The translations under genes and the position numbers were made by a program. From positions 10,240 to 74,239 of the forward strand of contig JAWQFQ010000019.1 in assembly GCA_035967975.1 (NCBI GenBank): a DNA stretch of 64,000 bases, written 5' to 3'. The stretch comes from Scytonema sp035967975. Its GTDB lineage: Bacteria; Cyanobacteriota; Cyanobacteriia; Cyanobacteriales; Nostocaceae. The notes beneath the pieces were generated by a model that saw nothing but the letters and a program-made list of their open reading frames with translations, searched no databases and had not been told where the DNA came from. This document shows, in pieces, positions 50,985 to 59,207 of this stretch; within the stretch, counting starts at the first letter, position 1, and every line of letters starts with the position of its first letter.

Positions 50985-51040
50985 TCAGTTGATAGTTGAT
51001 AGTTGATAGTTGATAGTTGATAGTTGATAGTTGTCAAAGG
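50985..51040. repeat. Heptamer array AGTTGAT in the purS-purQ gap
   Basis: Seven or so tandem AGTTGAT units (GTCAGTTGATAGTTGATAG and on), followed at 51048-51071 by CACTAAC units. The array occupies most of the spacer inside a presumed operon. Confidence 0.9.
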
Positions 51041-51072
51041 TACTACTAACCACTAACCACTAACCACTAACC

Positions 51073-51351
51073 TTAATAAATGCCTGTTTGTGTTTCGACT
51101 TCAACCAAATCAAAGCGATAATTTTCAATTACGGGATTGGCGAGCATTTGGTCACAGATGTGATTCATATTTTCTCGGGCTGTATTTTCATCAGGTGAAA
51201 TGAGAGTCATCTCAATGTATTTGCCGATTCGCACTTGCTCGACATTGTGGTATCCTAGCTGTCTCAGTCCTGATTTTACTGCTACACCAGCAGGGTCTAG
51301 GACTGAAGGACGGAGTGTCACGTAAATTTTGGCTTGATACTTCCTTTGCAC
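51073..51351 (-). CDS. purS: Phosphoribosylformylglycinamidine synthase subunit PurS
   Basis: 92 residues from GTG 51351 (VQRKYQAKIYVTLRPSVLDP). This length fits the family; the frame is open to TTG 51426 but that would add 25 residues unlike other PurS proteins. GYHNVEQVRIGKYIEMTL and MLANPVIENYRFDL are the characteristic blocks. PurS links PurQ and PurL in the FGAM synthase complex. Confidence 0.93.
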   Translation of the reverse strand: MQRKYQAKIYVTLRPSVLDPAGVAVKSGLRQLGYHNVEQVRIGKYIEMTLISPDENTARENMNHICDQMLANPVIENYRFDLVEVETQTGIY

Positions 51352-51499
51352 TGGCTTTTGCTGAATGCTGTGATTGCTAGCTATACTATATCTTTTTATT
51401 GCAACTGGGGGACTACAAGATTTCAATTACCGATAGTTAAGCTAAAACATAGCCAAGTAACAGTTTGAAAAAATACAGGCGTTTCTATTTTTAGAGTCT

Positions 51500-51895
51500 A
51501 TGAGAGCCGTTCGCACCCGCAGTCAAGAGCGGATTTTAAATCTGCTCAAAACTATCAAACAAGGTATATCCGCCCAGGATATCTACGTAGAATTACGTAA
51601 TCGCAACCAAAGTATGGGTTTAGCAACCGTTTATCGTTCGCTAGATGCCTTAAAACTAGAAGGCATGGTACAAGTGCGGACATTAGCCAACGGTGAAGCC
51701 CTCTACAGCTTGGCACAGCAAGATAAGCACCACCTGACCTGCTTGCAATGCGGTGCATCTATCCCAATTAATCAATGTCCCGTCCATAACCTAGAAGACC
51801 AATTGCAAGCCGCGCACAAGTTCAAAATCTTTTATCATACCTTAGAATTTTTTGGTTTGTGCAACCACTGTCAAATAGAGCAAAGCGCGGAGTAG
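51500..51895 (+). CDS. Fur-family regulator, probably FurB/Zur
   Basis: 131 residues. Winged helix (about 1-75) with GLATVYRSLDALKLEGMVQV; dimerisation domain with HHLTCLQCG and FFGLCNHC, giving structural zinc Cys81, Cys84, Cys121, Cys124, and further ligands His77/78, Cys93, His96, His113. The sequence looks closest to the cyanobacterial FurB (Zur) group rather than Fur or PerR, judged by memory of the HHLTCLQCG and FYHTLEFFGLC blocks. Zur represses zinc-uptake genes; none are adjacent. Confidence 0.87.
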   Translation: MRAVRTRSQERILNLLKTIKQGISAQDIYVELRNRNQSMGLATVYRSLDALKLEGMVQVRTLANGEALYSLAQQDKHHLTCLQCGASIPINQCPVHNLEDQLQAAHKFKIFYHTLEFFGLCNHCQIEQSAE

Positions 51896-51957
51896 AAGGT
51901 TGTGGGGTGTGGGGGAAAAATTATTTCTTTTACCATTCCCCATTCCCCATTACCCAT

Positions 51958-52965
51958 TTAGCTCCCATGACTCCGATTCACTGGAGGTATATCTATATTA
52001 AGCAGGGAATTAGAGTCAGCTTGACCGTTGGCGACTATTGAGCGTATACCTTCTAAAGTGGCGGGAATAGTGCGCGGGTCCATAAACATGACCTTACTGC
52101 TATCGCTCTTACCAATTGCTGCGCCCATATCCAGGTAGCCTAAAGCAAGTAGAACTTCCAAGGCTTGACGAGTAGAGGGGTTTTCTTTCATTCTTTGGGC
52201 AAGAATTTCTGCAGACTCAGACACAGCTTGAGCCTTGAGAACTTGCTGTTGGCGTTCGGCTTGAGCTTTGAGAATAATCGCTTTTTGTTCTGCTTCCGCC
52301 TGCAAAATCACCGCTTTTTGACGAGCTTCTGCATCCAGAACTTGGGCGTCAGCTCTACCTCTTGCACTATTAACCGCTGAATCCCGCTCGCCTTCAGAAG
52401 TTAAAATCGCTGCTCTTTTGCGTCTTTCCGCCGACATTTGTAATTCCATTGACTCTCGGACTGCTTGTGAGGGGATTATATCGCGCAGTTCTACCCGTGT
52501 CACTTTTACACCCCAAGGGTCGGTAGCAACATCCAATTCATGCAACAATGTCTCATTAACTTTAGCGCGGGCGGTAAAGGTTTCATCTAGTTCCAATTGA
52601 CCCATTTCTGCTCGAATTTGAGTTAGCACCAAATTCTCCATCGCCATCCGGAGATTTTCCACTTTGTAATAGGCTTTCTCCATATCAACAATGCGCCAGT
52701 AGACAACAGCATCAACAGTAATTGAGACGTTGTCACGGGTAATGCACTGTTGTGGGGGAATATCTATCACTTTTTCTCGGATAGTTTCGCGGAAGACAAC
52801 CCGATCAAGAACGGGAATGACAAAGTTAAGTCCCGGTTCTAATTTTTTGTTATAACTACCCAAACGTTCAACTAAGGCTTCATTACCCTGATTAACGACT
52901 TTTACAGAACCTGCTAATGCGGAACCGCCTAGTGCTAAAAATACCAGTAAAAAAAACTGTTCCAT
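51958..52965 (-). CDS. SPFH/band 7 family protein (paraslipin-like)
   Basis: 335 residues. Short N-terminal membrane insertion (about 3-20, QFFLLVFLALGGSALAG), SPFH domain (about 22-200) with ALVERLGSYNKKLEPGLNFV and QCITRDNVSITVDAVVYWRI, then an Ala/Glu/Gln-rich coiled coil (about 200-265). Such proteins form large membrane rings and organise lipid microdomains. The NfeD protein encoded 143 bp upstream on the same strand is the usual partner. Confidence 0.94.
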   Translation of the reverse strand: MEQFFLLVFLALGGSALAGSVKVVNQGNEALVERLGSYNKKLEPGLNFVIPVLDRVVFRETIREKVIDIPPQQCITRDNVSITVDAVVYWRIVDMEKAYYKVENLRMAMENLVLTQIRAEMGQLELDETFTARAKVNETLLHELDVATDPWGVKVTRVELRDIIPSQAVRESMELQMSAERRKRAAILTSEGERDSAVNSARGRADAQVLDAEARQKAVILQAEAEQKAIILKAQAERQQQVLKAQAVSESAEILAQRMKENPSTRQALEVLLALGYLDMGAAIGKSDSSKVMFMDPRTIPATLEGIRSIVANGQADSNSLLNIDIPPVNRSHGS

Positions 52966-53108
52966 TGTAAATTTCCTAATTTTTCAGTACTTTAAAAATC
53001 TGCCACGGATAGCACTTATAACCCGTTATACAATAAACACTCTTTCCCCCTACACGTCAGAGCGTACAACCCTACACCCTACACCCCATACCCCACACCC
53101 CTATTTTC

Positions 53109-53543
53109 TCAAGAGTGCAACAAATTTTCTGGCATCACAAATAGGGTTGTGCCTTCGCGCCTTGTCACATATACTCTTTGATTAGCTGGTATGCTGAGTT
53201 TTTCATCGTCACATCTCGCCCGCCAAGAATTTCCCTCATACAGTACCCGTCCTGGTTTACCAGATGGAATCTCTGTTAAGGTTTCAGCTATGATTGCTTG
53301 CTGAATTTTCGACCTACTTCGTGGTGATGTCACAAATCGACGGGAAATTAGAACGGAAAATGTGGTCAGTAATAGCCAAACCACAACTTGCAGCCATAAA
53401 TTCCCCATCCCGATTTGAGACAGCAGCGCCACCACAAAGGCGCTAATTCCCATCATGAAGGCAACAAAAGCTGTAGGAAGGAACAGTTCTGTTAAACACA
53501 AACCCGCTCCTGCTAACAACCAAATTAAAGTAGTGCTTGGCAT
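53109..53543 (-). CDS. NfeD-family membrane protein
   Basis: 144 residues. Three transmembrane helices at about 4-24, 26-44 and 48-64, followed by a small OB-fold domain (about 85-140) with GRVLYEGNSWRARCDD, the NfeD signature. It lies upstream of the SPFH gene; NfeD/SPFH pairs are conserved and are thought to act together at the membrane. Confidence 0.92.
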   Translation of the reverse strand: MPSTTLIWLLAGAGLCLTELFLPTAFVAFMMGISAFVVALLSQIGMGNLWLQVVVWLLLTTFSVLISRRFVTSPRSRSKIQQAIIAETLTEIPSGKPGRVLYEGNSWRARCDDEKLSIPANQRVYVTRREGTTLFVMPENLLHS

Positions 53544-53565
53544 AGTGCCATCCTAGACAAATCAT

Positions 53566-53642
53566 TATTAGCTATCAGCCGTCAGCAATCAGCTTATAGC
53601 TATAAGCTGATTGCTAATTGCTGAGTGCTGATAGCTGATTGC
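53566..53642. repeat. Imperfect palindromic repeat AGCTATCAGC / GCTGATAGCT
   Basis: TTAGCTATCAGCCGTCAGCAATCAGC faces GCTGATTGCTAATTGCTGAGTGCTGATAGCT around TTATAGCTATAAGC, making a large hairpin. The same words occur at 1783-1815 and 60770-60815. Confidence 0.7.
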
Positions 53643-53784
53643 TTCTTGAGGTAAATTTTGATTACTTTTAGTAACTAATGTTTAACCACAAGCCTACAAT
53701 ACCAATCTATTCTACTTTTCAGTATTTGACAGCTAACTTTAATCTAAATTCACTCACTATAAATACCGAAGAATTCACACTTGC

Positions 53785-55725
53785 ATGATTTCTACTCAAC
53801 GAATAATCTATTGTACAAACCCAGATTGCACGAACCCTATTAATCCTATAGGAGATCGTGTTTGTGCATCTTGTCAGACTCCCATTACATACCGCTATCT
53901 TTGGGCGACTGGTTCATCAGCAGCAAAAATTCAATTGGAACAAAATCTGGCTGATAGGTACGAGGTCATTGCACCCCAAATTTGGTTGGATACTTTACCG
54001 GGGCTTTTGCCGGATATTCCCGAAGAATTGCCACAAGAAGTCATCCCTTACTTGCGTTTATATCAATATCAACTGCATCTTCCTCAGGTATATGGTTTTG
54101 TGCGATCACCCCTACAAGAGGGAGGCGATATCCTTTTGTTGGAAAATGTTCCTATAGAAGACTCTGAGTCTGTTTATCCTAACATAGTAGAAGCTTGGGA
54201 GCAAGCAAATGGGGTAAGACAAGTTTACTGGTTGTGGCAAATTCTCCAACTGTGGACACCCCTATCAGAATTGGGAGTAGCAGGTAGTTTGCTGGTTCCG
54301 GATAATTTGCGAGTGCAAGGGTGGTGCGTGCGCCTATTGGAACTTGTAGAGATGCGCTATGGCGTCTCTTTTCAACAATTAGGCGAGTGTTGGCAACCGT
54401 GGGTAGCCACAGCAAAAACACCAGTGGCAAAAGATTTAGACAGAATAGTCCAACAAATGCTTCATGGGGAAGTCAATTTAGAGGCTATTAACACTCAACT
54501 CAATGCTCTACTACTATCATCAGCTGGAGAGTTGCCATTAACCCTACAAGTCGCGGGAAAAACAGATATAGGCTCTACGGAACTGCTACACAATGAAGAT
54601 GCTTGCTACCCAACTGATTCTTCTGACCCAGATGACCCCTTGTTACCTCATATATCTATAATTTGCGATGGCATTGGCGGACATGAGGGAGGAGAGGTCG
54701 CCAGTCAATTGGCAGTACAGTCTTTGAAGTTGCAAATTCGTGCCTTACTAGCAGAGGTTGCTGAACAAAGTAACATTGTACCTCCAGATTTGTTACACAA
54801 GCAACTAGAAGCAATTTTACGAATTGTAAATAACGTGATTTGCAGCTGCAATAACGAGCAAAACCGTGAAGGTACGCAACGTATGGGGACAACTGTTGTG
54901 ATGGCGGTGCAGTTACCTCAACGGATTCATACCACTTCTGGATGGGAGTCCAAAAATGCTCACGAACTTTATCTAGTTAGTGTTGGTGATAGCCGTGCAT
55001 ATTGGATAACCCGCAACTACTGTCAACAACTGACAGTAGATGATGATGTGCTAGGGCGGGAAGTACGTCACACCCGTAGCCTGTATAGACAAGCATATCA
55101 CCGCCCAGATGCAACTGCTCTCACTCAAGCTGTGGGGACAAAAGATGGCGAATTTCTACGTCCATTAATTCAAAGATTTATACTAGAAGAAGATGGCATA
55201 TTACTATTGTGTTCCGATGGATTAAGTGATAATAATTGTGTCGAACATTCTTGGCGAGAATTTGCTTTGCCAGTACTGGGAGGAGAACTGTCTTTAGAAG
55301 AAGCTGTGGAGCAGTGGATCGATCTTGCAAAACAGAAAAACGCCCACGATAATACATCGGTTGTTCTTACCCACTGTCGCGTTTCTCCAGAATATATAAT
55401 TCCCATGACGCGATCGCTCCCACCAGTAGAGATAGTCACAGACGAAACAGAACCAGAAGAAGAATACGAGTTAGCAGCCAGTTCTCAAGCACTTTTGGAG
55501 TTAGAGGTTTCCTCAGAACCACCAACACCAGCAACATCCCCACCCTCTACCAAACGTCGTCGTCGCCTCCCCTTTTGGATTTGGATTGGAGGGTTATTAG
55601 CTTTACTGGTGGGCGGTACAACTCTGGGATTATTTACCTGGTGGCGACTGAATCCTCAATCCTTCCAACAGACCTGTCGCCAACTTCCCCAACGCGTACA
55701 ACAATTTTGTCCGCCTTTGAATTAA
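53785..55725 (+). CDS. PP2C-type protein phosphatase with N-terminal zinc ribbon and C-terminal transmembrane helix
   Basis: 646 residues. A zinc ribbon opens the protein (Cys10, Cys15, Cys27, Cys30). Residues about 40-240 form a domain of unknown type. The PP2C catalytic domain spans about 255-535 with NEDACYP, ICDGIGGHEGGE, GTTVVMAVQ, VGDSRAYW and LLCSDGLSDN, which supply the metal-binding aspartates. A Pro/Glu linker leads to a transmembrane helix (about 596-617, WIWIGGLLALLVGGTTLGLF). It removes phosphate from Ser/Thr of targets at the membrane. Cognate kinases are not in the window. Confidence 0.93.
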   Translation: MISTQRIIYCTNPDCTNPINPIGDRVCASCQTPITYRYLWATGSSAAKIQLEQNLADRYEVIAPQIWLDTLPGLLPDIPEELPQEVIPYLRLYQYQLHLPQVYGFVRSPLQEGGDILLLENVPIEDSESVYPNIVEAWEQANGVRQVYWLWQILQLWTPLSELGVAGSLLVPDNLRVQGWCVRLLELVEMRYGVSFQQLGECWQPWVATAKTPVAKDLDRIVQQMLHGEVNLEAINTQLNALLLSSAGELPLTLQVAGKTDIGSTELLHNEDACYPTDSSDPDDPLLPHISIICDGIGGHEGGEVASQLAVQSLKLQIRALLAEVAEQSNIVPPDLLHKQLEAILRIVNNVICSCNNEQNREGTQRMGTTVVMAVQLPQRIHTTSGWESKNAHELYLVSVGDSRAYWITRNYCQQLTVDDDVLGREVRHTRSLYRQAYHRPDATALTQAVGTKDGEFLRPLIQRFILEEDGILLLCSDGLSDNNCVEHSWREFALPVLGGELSLEEAVEQWIDLAKQKNAHDNTSVVLTHCRVSPEYIIPMTRSLPPVEIVTDETEPEEEYELAASSQALLELEVSSEPPTPATSPPSTKRRRRLPFWIWIGGLLALLVGGTTLGLFTWWRLNPQSFQQTCRQLPQRVQQFCPPLN

Positions 55726-55785
55726 ATACAGGGTGTGGGATGTAGGGGCGAACGGTTGTTCGCCCTGATAATGACTGGGTGTAGG

Positions 55786-55840
55786 GGATTTCCAAGAAAT
55801 AAATTATCCATCTTGTGGTACGGGCGTCCCCGCCTGTACT
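55786..55840. repeat. TTCCAAGAAATAAATTATCC repeat, copy 2
   Basis: GATTTCCAAGAAATAAATTA continuing into CCATCTTGTGGTACGGGCGT matches 6333-6381 and 63860-63910. A separate GGGGCGAACGG/CCGTTCGCCCC-like hairpin lies just before it at 55745-55766. Confidence 0.85.
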
Positions 55841-55948
55841 AATACTGCAAGGGATAGCATAAAAACATCCCATAGTGCGAGCAAACCCCTCTGCCATTTG
55901 CGATCGCTAGCCATAGAAACCATAAATATGTTTAAAGAAAGTTCTTAA

Positions 55949-56467
55949 TTAATGCTGATCGCGCTTGAGGTCGTCGATCACCTTTTCCAAAATCCATTCC
56001 TCCGACTTTTCAGGATGTTTGGTTCTTTGGTGAGTCAGTAATCGATTAGCCGCACTGCTATCGCCCTGAAGCAATCTAACTAACTGACCAAACAACGCTC
56101 TGGTTTGTTTGTTGTGTGATACAGTTGTAGTCCACGGGGTTAGTGGTGGATTAGCAGCAACTGAAGGGACTGTTAGAGGAGGTGTTGGTATTCCAACAGG
56201 AATTTGTGGTGGTAATGTCGTTTTTGGCGGTACCGCAACAGAAGGTTGTTGGGTGATTGCTATAAGTTGACTGGGTACTGTTACAGGCTTTGGTTGTACT
56301 ACATTAGTACTAGTTGTCGCAATTTTGGTGACTTTTGGTTGTTTCTGTTGGTAGATTTCATAAGCCAACATAACTACCGCGCTAATCAATAGAGCAATCA
56401 AAACAAGAGGTAGAATTTCCATAGCTAACTGAGTAACTTGATATAACTCAGTCATGCAGGAGTTCAC
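55949..56467 (-). CDS. Membrane-anchored hypothetical protein with Pro/Thr-rich middle
   Basis: 172 residues. One N-terminal transmembrane helix (about 15-35, MEILPLVLIALLISAVVMLA), a Pro/Val/Thr-rich stretch (about 50-115) and a basic helical end, LLQGDSSAANRLLTHQRTKH with SEEWILEKVIDDLKRDQH. The C-terminal block is conserved-looking and soluble. No family recognised. Confidence 0.7.
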   Translation of the reverse strand: MNSCMTELYQVTQLAMEILPLVLIALLISAVVMLAYEIYQQKQPKVTKIATTSTNVVQPKPVTVPSQLIAITQQPSVAVPPKTTLPPQIPVGIPTPPLTVPSVAANPPLTPWTTTVSHNKQTRALFGQLVRLLQGDSSAANRLLTHQRTKHPEKSEEWILEKVIDDLKRDQH

Positions 56468-56774
56468 CTTTTATCTGCAAGCGTGATTCCTCGCATCTCC
56501 CTATGAAGAAAGCTTTAAATGCACAACTGAAAGAGTTGACCTGCGTGACACACTAGAGCGAAGATAAAAAGGATGAAACCTCTTGCTAAGGTAAGCGACC
56601 ACAATGTCGCTACATACCCTTTGGCTTTTCTATTTCCTATAGATAGAAGGGTAAAGATGAGGCTAACCATCAATATAAGCCTGCACGAGCAGGCTTTGTT
56701 TGTCTAGCAGCAACAGAGGCGTTAAACAGTGTATCTGTATAGACTAGATGCATTTATTATCTATTCAGACGGGG
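56468..56774. other. Intergenic with two hairpins
   Basis: AAGCGACCACAATGTCGCTAC (about 56592-56612) contains an AGCGAC/GTCGCT inverted repeat, and the 56677-56700 hairpin has a T-rich tail. The stretch between them could carry a small RNA on the plus strand, but I see no known RNA motif. Confidence 0.5.
56677..56703 (+). terminator. Intrinsic terminator-like hairpin
   Basis: AAGCCTGC-ACGA-GCAGGCTT, an 8-bp perfect stem, followed by TGTTTGTCT. No annotated plus-strand gene ends upstream of it, so it either terminates an unannotated transcript or acts as a leader element of ftrV. Confidence 0.6.
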
Positions 56775-57047
56775 ATGACTGTGGAAACAACTGTGGAAAA
56801 GCAGAAACTAGGTGTAAAAGAAGATATGAAAATTGGCGATCGCGTCCGTGTTAAAGAATCCGTAATAGTATACCATCATCCTGAGAATCGCGGTAAGGCT
56901 TTTGATCTCAAAGGCTCAGAAGGAGATGTGGTAGGTATTATTAACGAATGGCAAGGTAGACCTGTCAGCGCTAACTTGCCAATATACGTACAGTTTAGTA
57001 AAAAGTTTAAGGCTCACTTACGTGAAAAGGAGTTAGAGGTTATATAA
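56775..57047 (+). CDS. ftrV: Ferredoxin-thioredoxin reductase, variable (alpha) chain
   Basis: 90 residues from ATG 56775; ATG 56826 would give the 73-residue core. MKIGDRVRVKESVIVYHHPE and PVSANLPIYVQFSKKFKAHL are the FTR variable-chain signature, an SH3-like barrel. It forms the heterodimer with the catalytic FtrC chain and passes light-derived reducing power from ferredoxin to thioredoxin. The catalytic subunit gene is not in this window. Confidence 0.93.
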   Translation: MTVETTVEKQKLGVKEDMKIGDRVRVKESVIVYHHPENRGKAFDLKGSEGDVVGIINEWQGRPVSANLPIYVQFSKKFKAHLREKELEVI

Positions 57048-57109
57048 ATTACCTACACTCCCTGTCAAAAGGTGAGTGTAGACTTTTTAATAACCATTAA
57101 TACACTTTC

Positions 57110-57334
57110 TTACCTGCGGTGACAAAACCATCGCATTATATTCAGTTCGCCGCGCATTCTTGCTAATTCTTGACGATTTTGTTCTGCTGTGGTATGATAC
57201 CATTCACAGTATTCTTTAAACTCTGCTCGTACCTGAACTTCATGATAAAACTGGTGGGTAGTTTGGTAAGAGGCAAAGGTTTCCTCAACTTCTGGTTGAG
57301 GAGCAGGGATAATATGTGGTAAGTGTTTAGACAT
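57110..57334 (-). CDS. Small hypothetical protein
   Basis: 74 residues: HIIPAPQPEVEETFASYQTT followed by FYHEVQVRAEFKEYCEWYHTTA and MRGELNIMRWFCHRR. Soluble, helical and aromatic-rich. It lies 20 bp after the MBL-fold gene on the same strand, so it is probably cotranscribed with it. No family recognised. Confidence 0.65.
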   Translation of the reverse strand: MSKHLPHIIPAPQPEVEETFASYQTTHQFYHEVQVRAEFKEYCEWYHTTAEQNRQELARMRGELNIMRWFCHRR

Positions 57335-57354
57335 TATCTTGAAAAAGTTAGGAG

Positions 57355-58161
57355 TTAAGAGTAAGGAGTTGCTTTGTCACTTCCATACCTAACAGTATGG
57401 TCTTCTAAATGCAACTCGAAGCGATCGCCCGGTTTGGGTTCAAGCACCCGTATTGATAAATTATTTTTTTCTAATAACGAACGAAACTCCTCAACGCTTC
57501 CTACAGCTCTGAGCACAGAAGCCAACAATCCTTCATAAATCACATCTCCTCCTGCGGCGGTAGGTAACATTACTTGAGGTTGTAACCACTGCGCCACTTC
57601 TAAGGCTTTCTTCCTACCTTGGATAATTGAGCCAACCAGAGGTAAAGCCAAGTCAACTATCGGTGTAATCACAACATCTACTGGAGCCGCTTCCTTTAGG
57701 GATGGGGAATGATAACCGTGTGGTTCGTAGTAAAGGGTGAATCCCGTTTCTAAGTGTTTCAAGAGATAACCGTTTTCTACTAAAGTAGGACCGATGGGTG
57801 AACCAGGGGTTGCTGTGATTTTCACGCTTTGATTGAGGGTAAAAGTTTCACCATGATTTAGCGGTGTCACTTGATTGTAGTTTAACTGCTTGACAACTTT
57901 AGCAGCATTGGGAGAAGCTACAACTGGGATGCTGCGGTCAAGTTGCATGAGGGTTGGTGGATGTGCGTGGTCTTCCAAACCCTGAGACAGCAATATCAAG
58001 TCAATGTTCTCTGGTATTTGGCGTTTTTGGAGTTTGGAGCCTTTGAATAACCAATCTAAGTTGCTGAAGCTTAACGAACCAACCAGCCAAGGGTCAACGA
58101 GTATCCGTTTTTCTCCAATTTCAAGCAGCCATGAATTGCTGTCTAACCAAGTTAGGTACAT
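57355..58161 (-). CDS. MBL-fold (metallo-beta-lactamase superfamily) hydrolase-like protein
   Basis: 268 residues. YLTWLDSNSWLLEIGEKRIL with VDPWLVG is the beta-lactamase-fold opening of the UPF0173-like branch. LLSQGLEDHAHPPTL keeps only part of the usual HxHxDH metal motif (DHAH), and YYEPHGYH may supply another ligand. The activity is uncertain. It is followed by the 74-residue gene. Confidence 0.85.
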   Translation of the reverse strand: MYLTWLDSNSWLLEIGEKRILVDPWLVGSLSFSNLDWLFKGSKLQKRQIPENIDLILLSQGLEDHAHPPTLMQLDRSIPVVASPNAAKVVKQLNYNQVTPLNHGETFTLNQSVKITATPGSPIGPTLVENGYLLKHLETGFTLYYEPHGYHSPSLKEAAPVDVVITPIVDLALPLVGSIIQGRKKALEVAQWLQPQVMLPTAAGGDVIYEGLLASVLRAVGSVEEFRSLLEKNNLSIRVLEPKPGDRFELHLEDHTVRYGSDKATPYS

Positions 58162-58205
58162 GGGTTTTTGGGGTTATGTAAAAATACACCTATTTTGATT
58201 TTAAG

Positions 58206-58236
58206 GGTCTTGGGTGTGGGGTGTGGGGTGTGGGGG
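58206..58236. repeat. GGGTGTGGGGTGTGG tandem repeat
   Basis: Tandem GGTGTGG-type units between the MBL gene promoter region and the small membrane-protein gene. Same class as 13388 and 62236. Confidence 0.7.
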
Positions 58237-58338
58237 AAGAAAATTTTGGATAATCATCCTCAGTAATTTGTGGTTGGGATGGATGCGCTTTTTGCGCTAC
58301 TACGAACCATAATGCAATTCTGCTCAGTTAGGAAATGG

Positions 58339-58557
58339 CTATTTTCCGCCTGAGAATAAACGTTCGAGGGTTTGGGGTAAGTTGGTGACTTCGCGCATTA
58401 GGTCTTCAGGTCTGAAACCGAAAAACATGAGGATAACAACAATAACACCAATGGCGATCGCAGTACTTAAAAATGTCTTTAATACATTTAGTAAAGCTTT
58501 GAAGATTAAGAAAGCGACAATTAAGGCAGCGATGAGAATAATTAAATTACTAGGCAT
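58339..58557 (-). CDS. Small membrane protein
   Basis: 72 residues with two hydrophobic segments (about 3-20 and 30-48: ILIAALIVAFLIFKALL, STAIAIGVIVVILMFFGF), then an amphipathic tail, RPEDLMREVTNLPQTLERLF. The pattern is that of a real small membrane protein conserved in composition; its function is unknown. Confidence 0.7.
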   Translation of the reverse strand: MPSNLIILIAALIVAFLIFKALLNVLKTFLSTAIAIGVIVVILMFFGFRPEDLMREVTNLPQTLERLFSGGK

Positions 58558-58624
58558 AAATTTTCTGGATTGAAAATAGGGGGTAAGGGTGTGGGGGTGT
58601 CAGGATGTATGGGAAAAGATATTT

Positions 58625-59207
58625 TTACGGAATTATTGCAGAAAAAGTATAACCTATTCCAATACTGCTCGGATAAGCCAAAATTAAAAACCCGATAACT
58701 CCTGCGAAACCGGGTTTAGTGGAGCCTCGACAATCACCCTGTAGCAATCCTTCTAAATAAGAAACTCCTGCACTGTTCGTAACAGAAAATCGGCGGTGAT
58801 TCGTCATTTTTTGTATGGCTTCTACTCTCACTCCAGCAATAGCATGACCTTGGGCATCAGTGACAACTTCAGAACGAGTGTAAGACCGAACTCAATACTT
58901 GGAGGTTTTGCCCTAAATTAAAATTTGGGCTAAAAGCTTAAACCCGTTTTAACGGGTTAAAAACCATATTCAGTTAGATTTATCTGACTTTAGCTCTAAG
59001 TGGTGAAATTTATTTCTTGGCTCTTAACCTACGTAGTATTGAGACCGAACTAAAGGTATCATGATAGTAGTAAGCAACCACATCCACAGTATAGGCATCG
59101 GTCGTTGTTTGCCAGTCAGGAGGAAACCCCACTGGGTCTAGGTCGAGGTGATATATTCCTGGTTCAAGCCGTACTAAAATACGATCTCCTTGAATGGATG
59201 GTAGCAA
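58625..59207 (-). pseudogene. Decayed surface-type protein gene split by a family B element
   Basis: The upstream part (59207 to 59043) reads IKFLLPSIQGDRILVRLEPG into IYHLDLDPVGFPPDW and TVDVVAYYYHD. The part after the element (58883 down) reads PLVRSYTRSEVVTDAQGHAI then AGVRVEAI and SVTNSAGVSYLEGL, the pattern of a carboxypeptidase-regulatory-like beta-sandwich. Besides the 151-bp insertion there is a frameshift between VVAYYY and the IPLVRS block. The 3' end runs into an AAACCGGGTTT repeat at about 58740. The original product was probably an exported usher- or surface-like protein. Confidence 0.8.
58892..59042. mobile_element. Family B non-autonomous element, copy 4, with 8-bp target duplication
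   Basis: 151 bp, ends TCAATACT and AGTATTGA, flanked by GACCGAAC on both sides (58884-58891 and 59043-59050). The interior matches copies 1 and 2. It is inserted in the coding part of a decayed minus-strand gene. Confidence 0.92.

Noticed and set aside
59010..59042. C-terminal residues of the minus-strand frame at 59010-59207
   Set aside because: These codons belong to the inserted family B element, not to the original protein.
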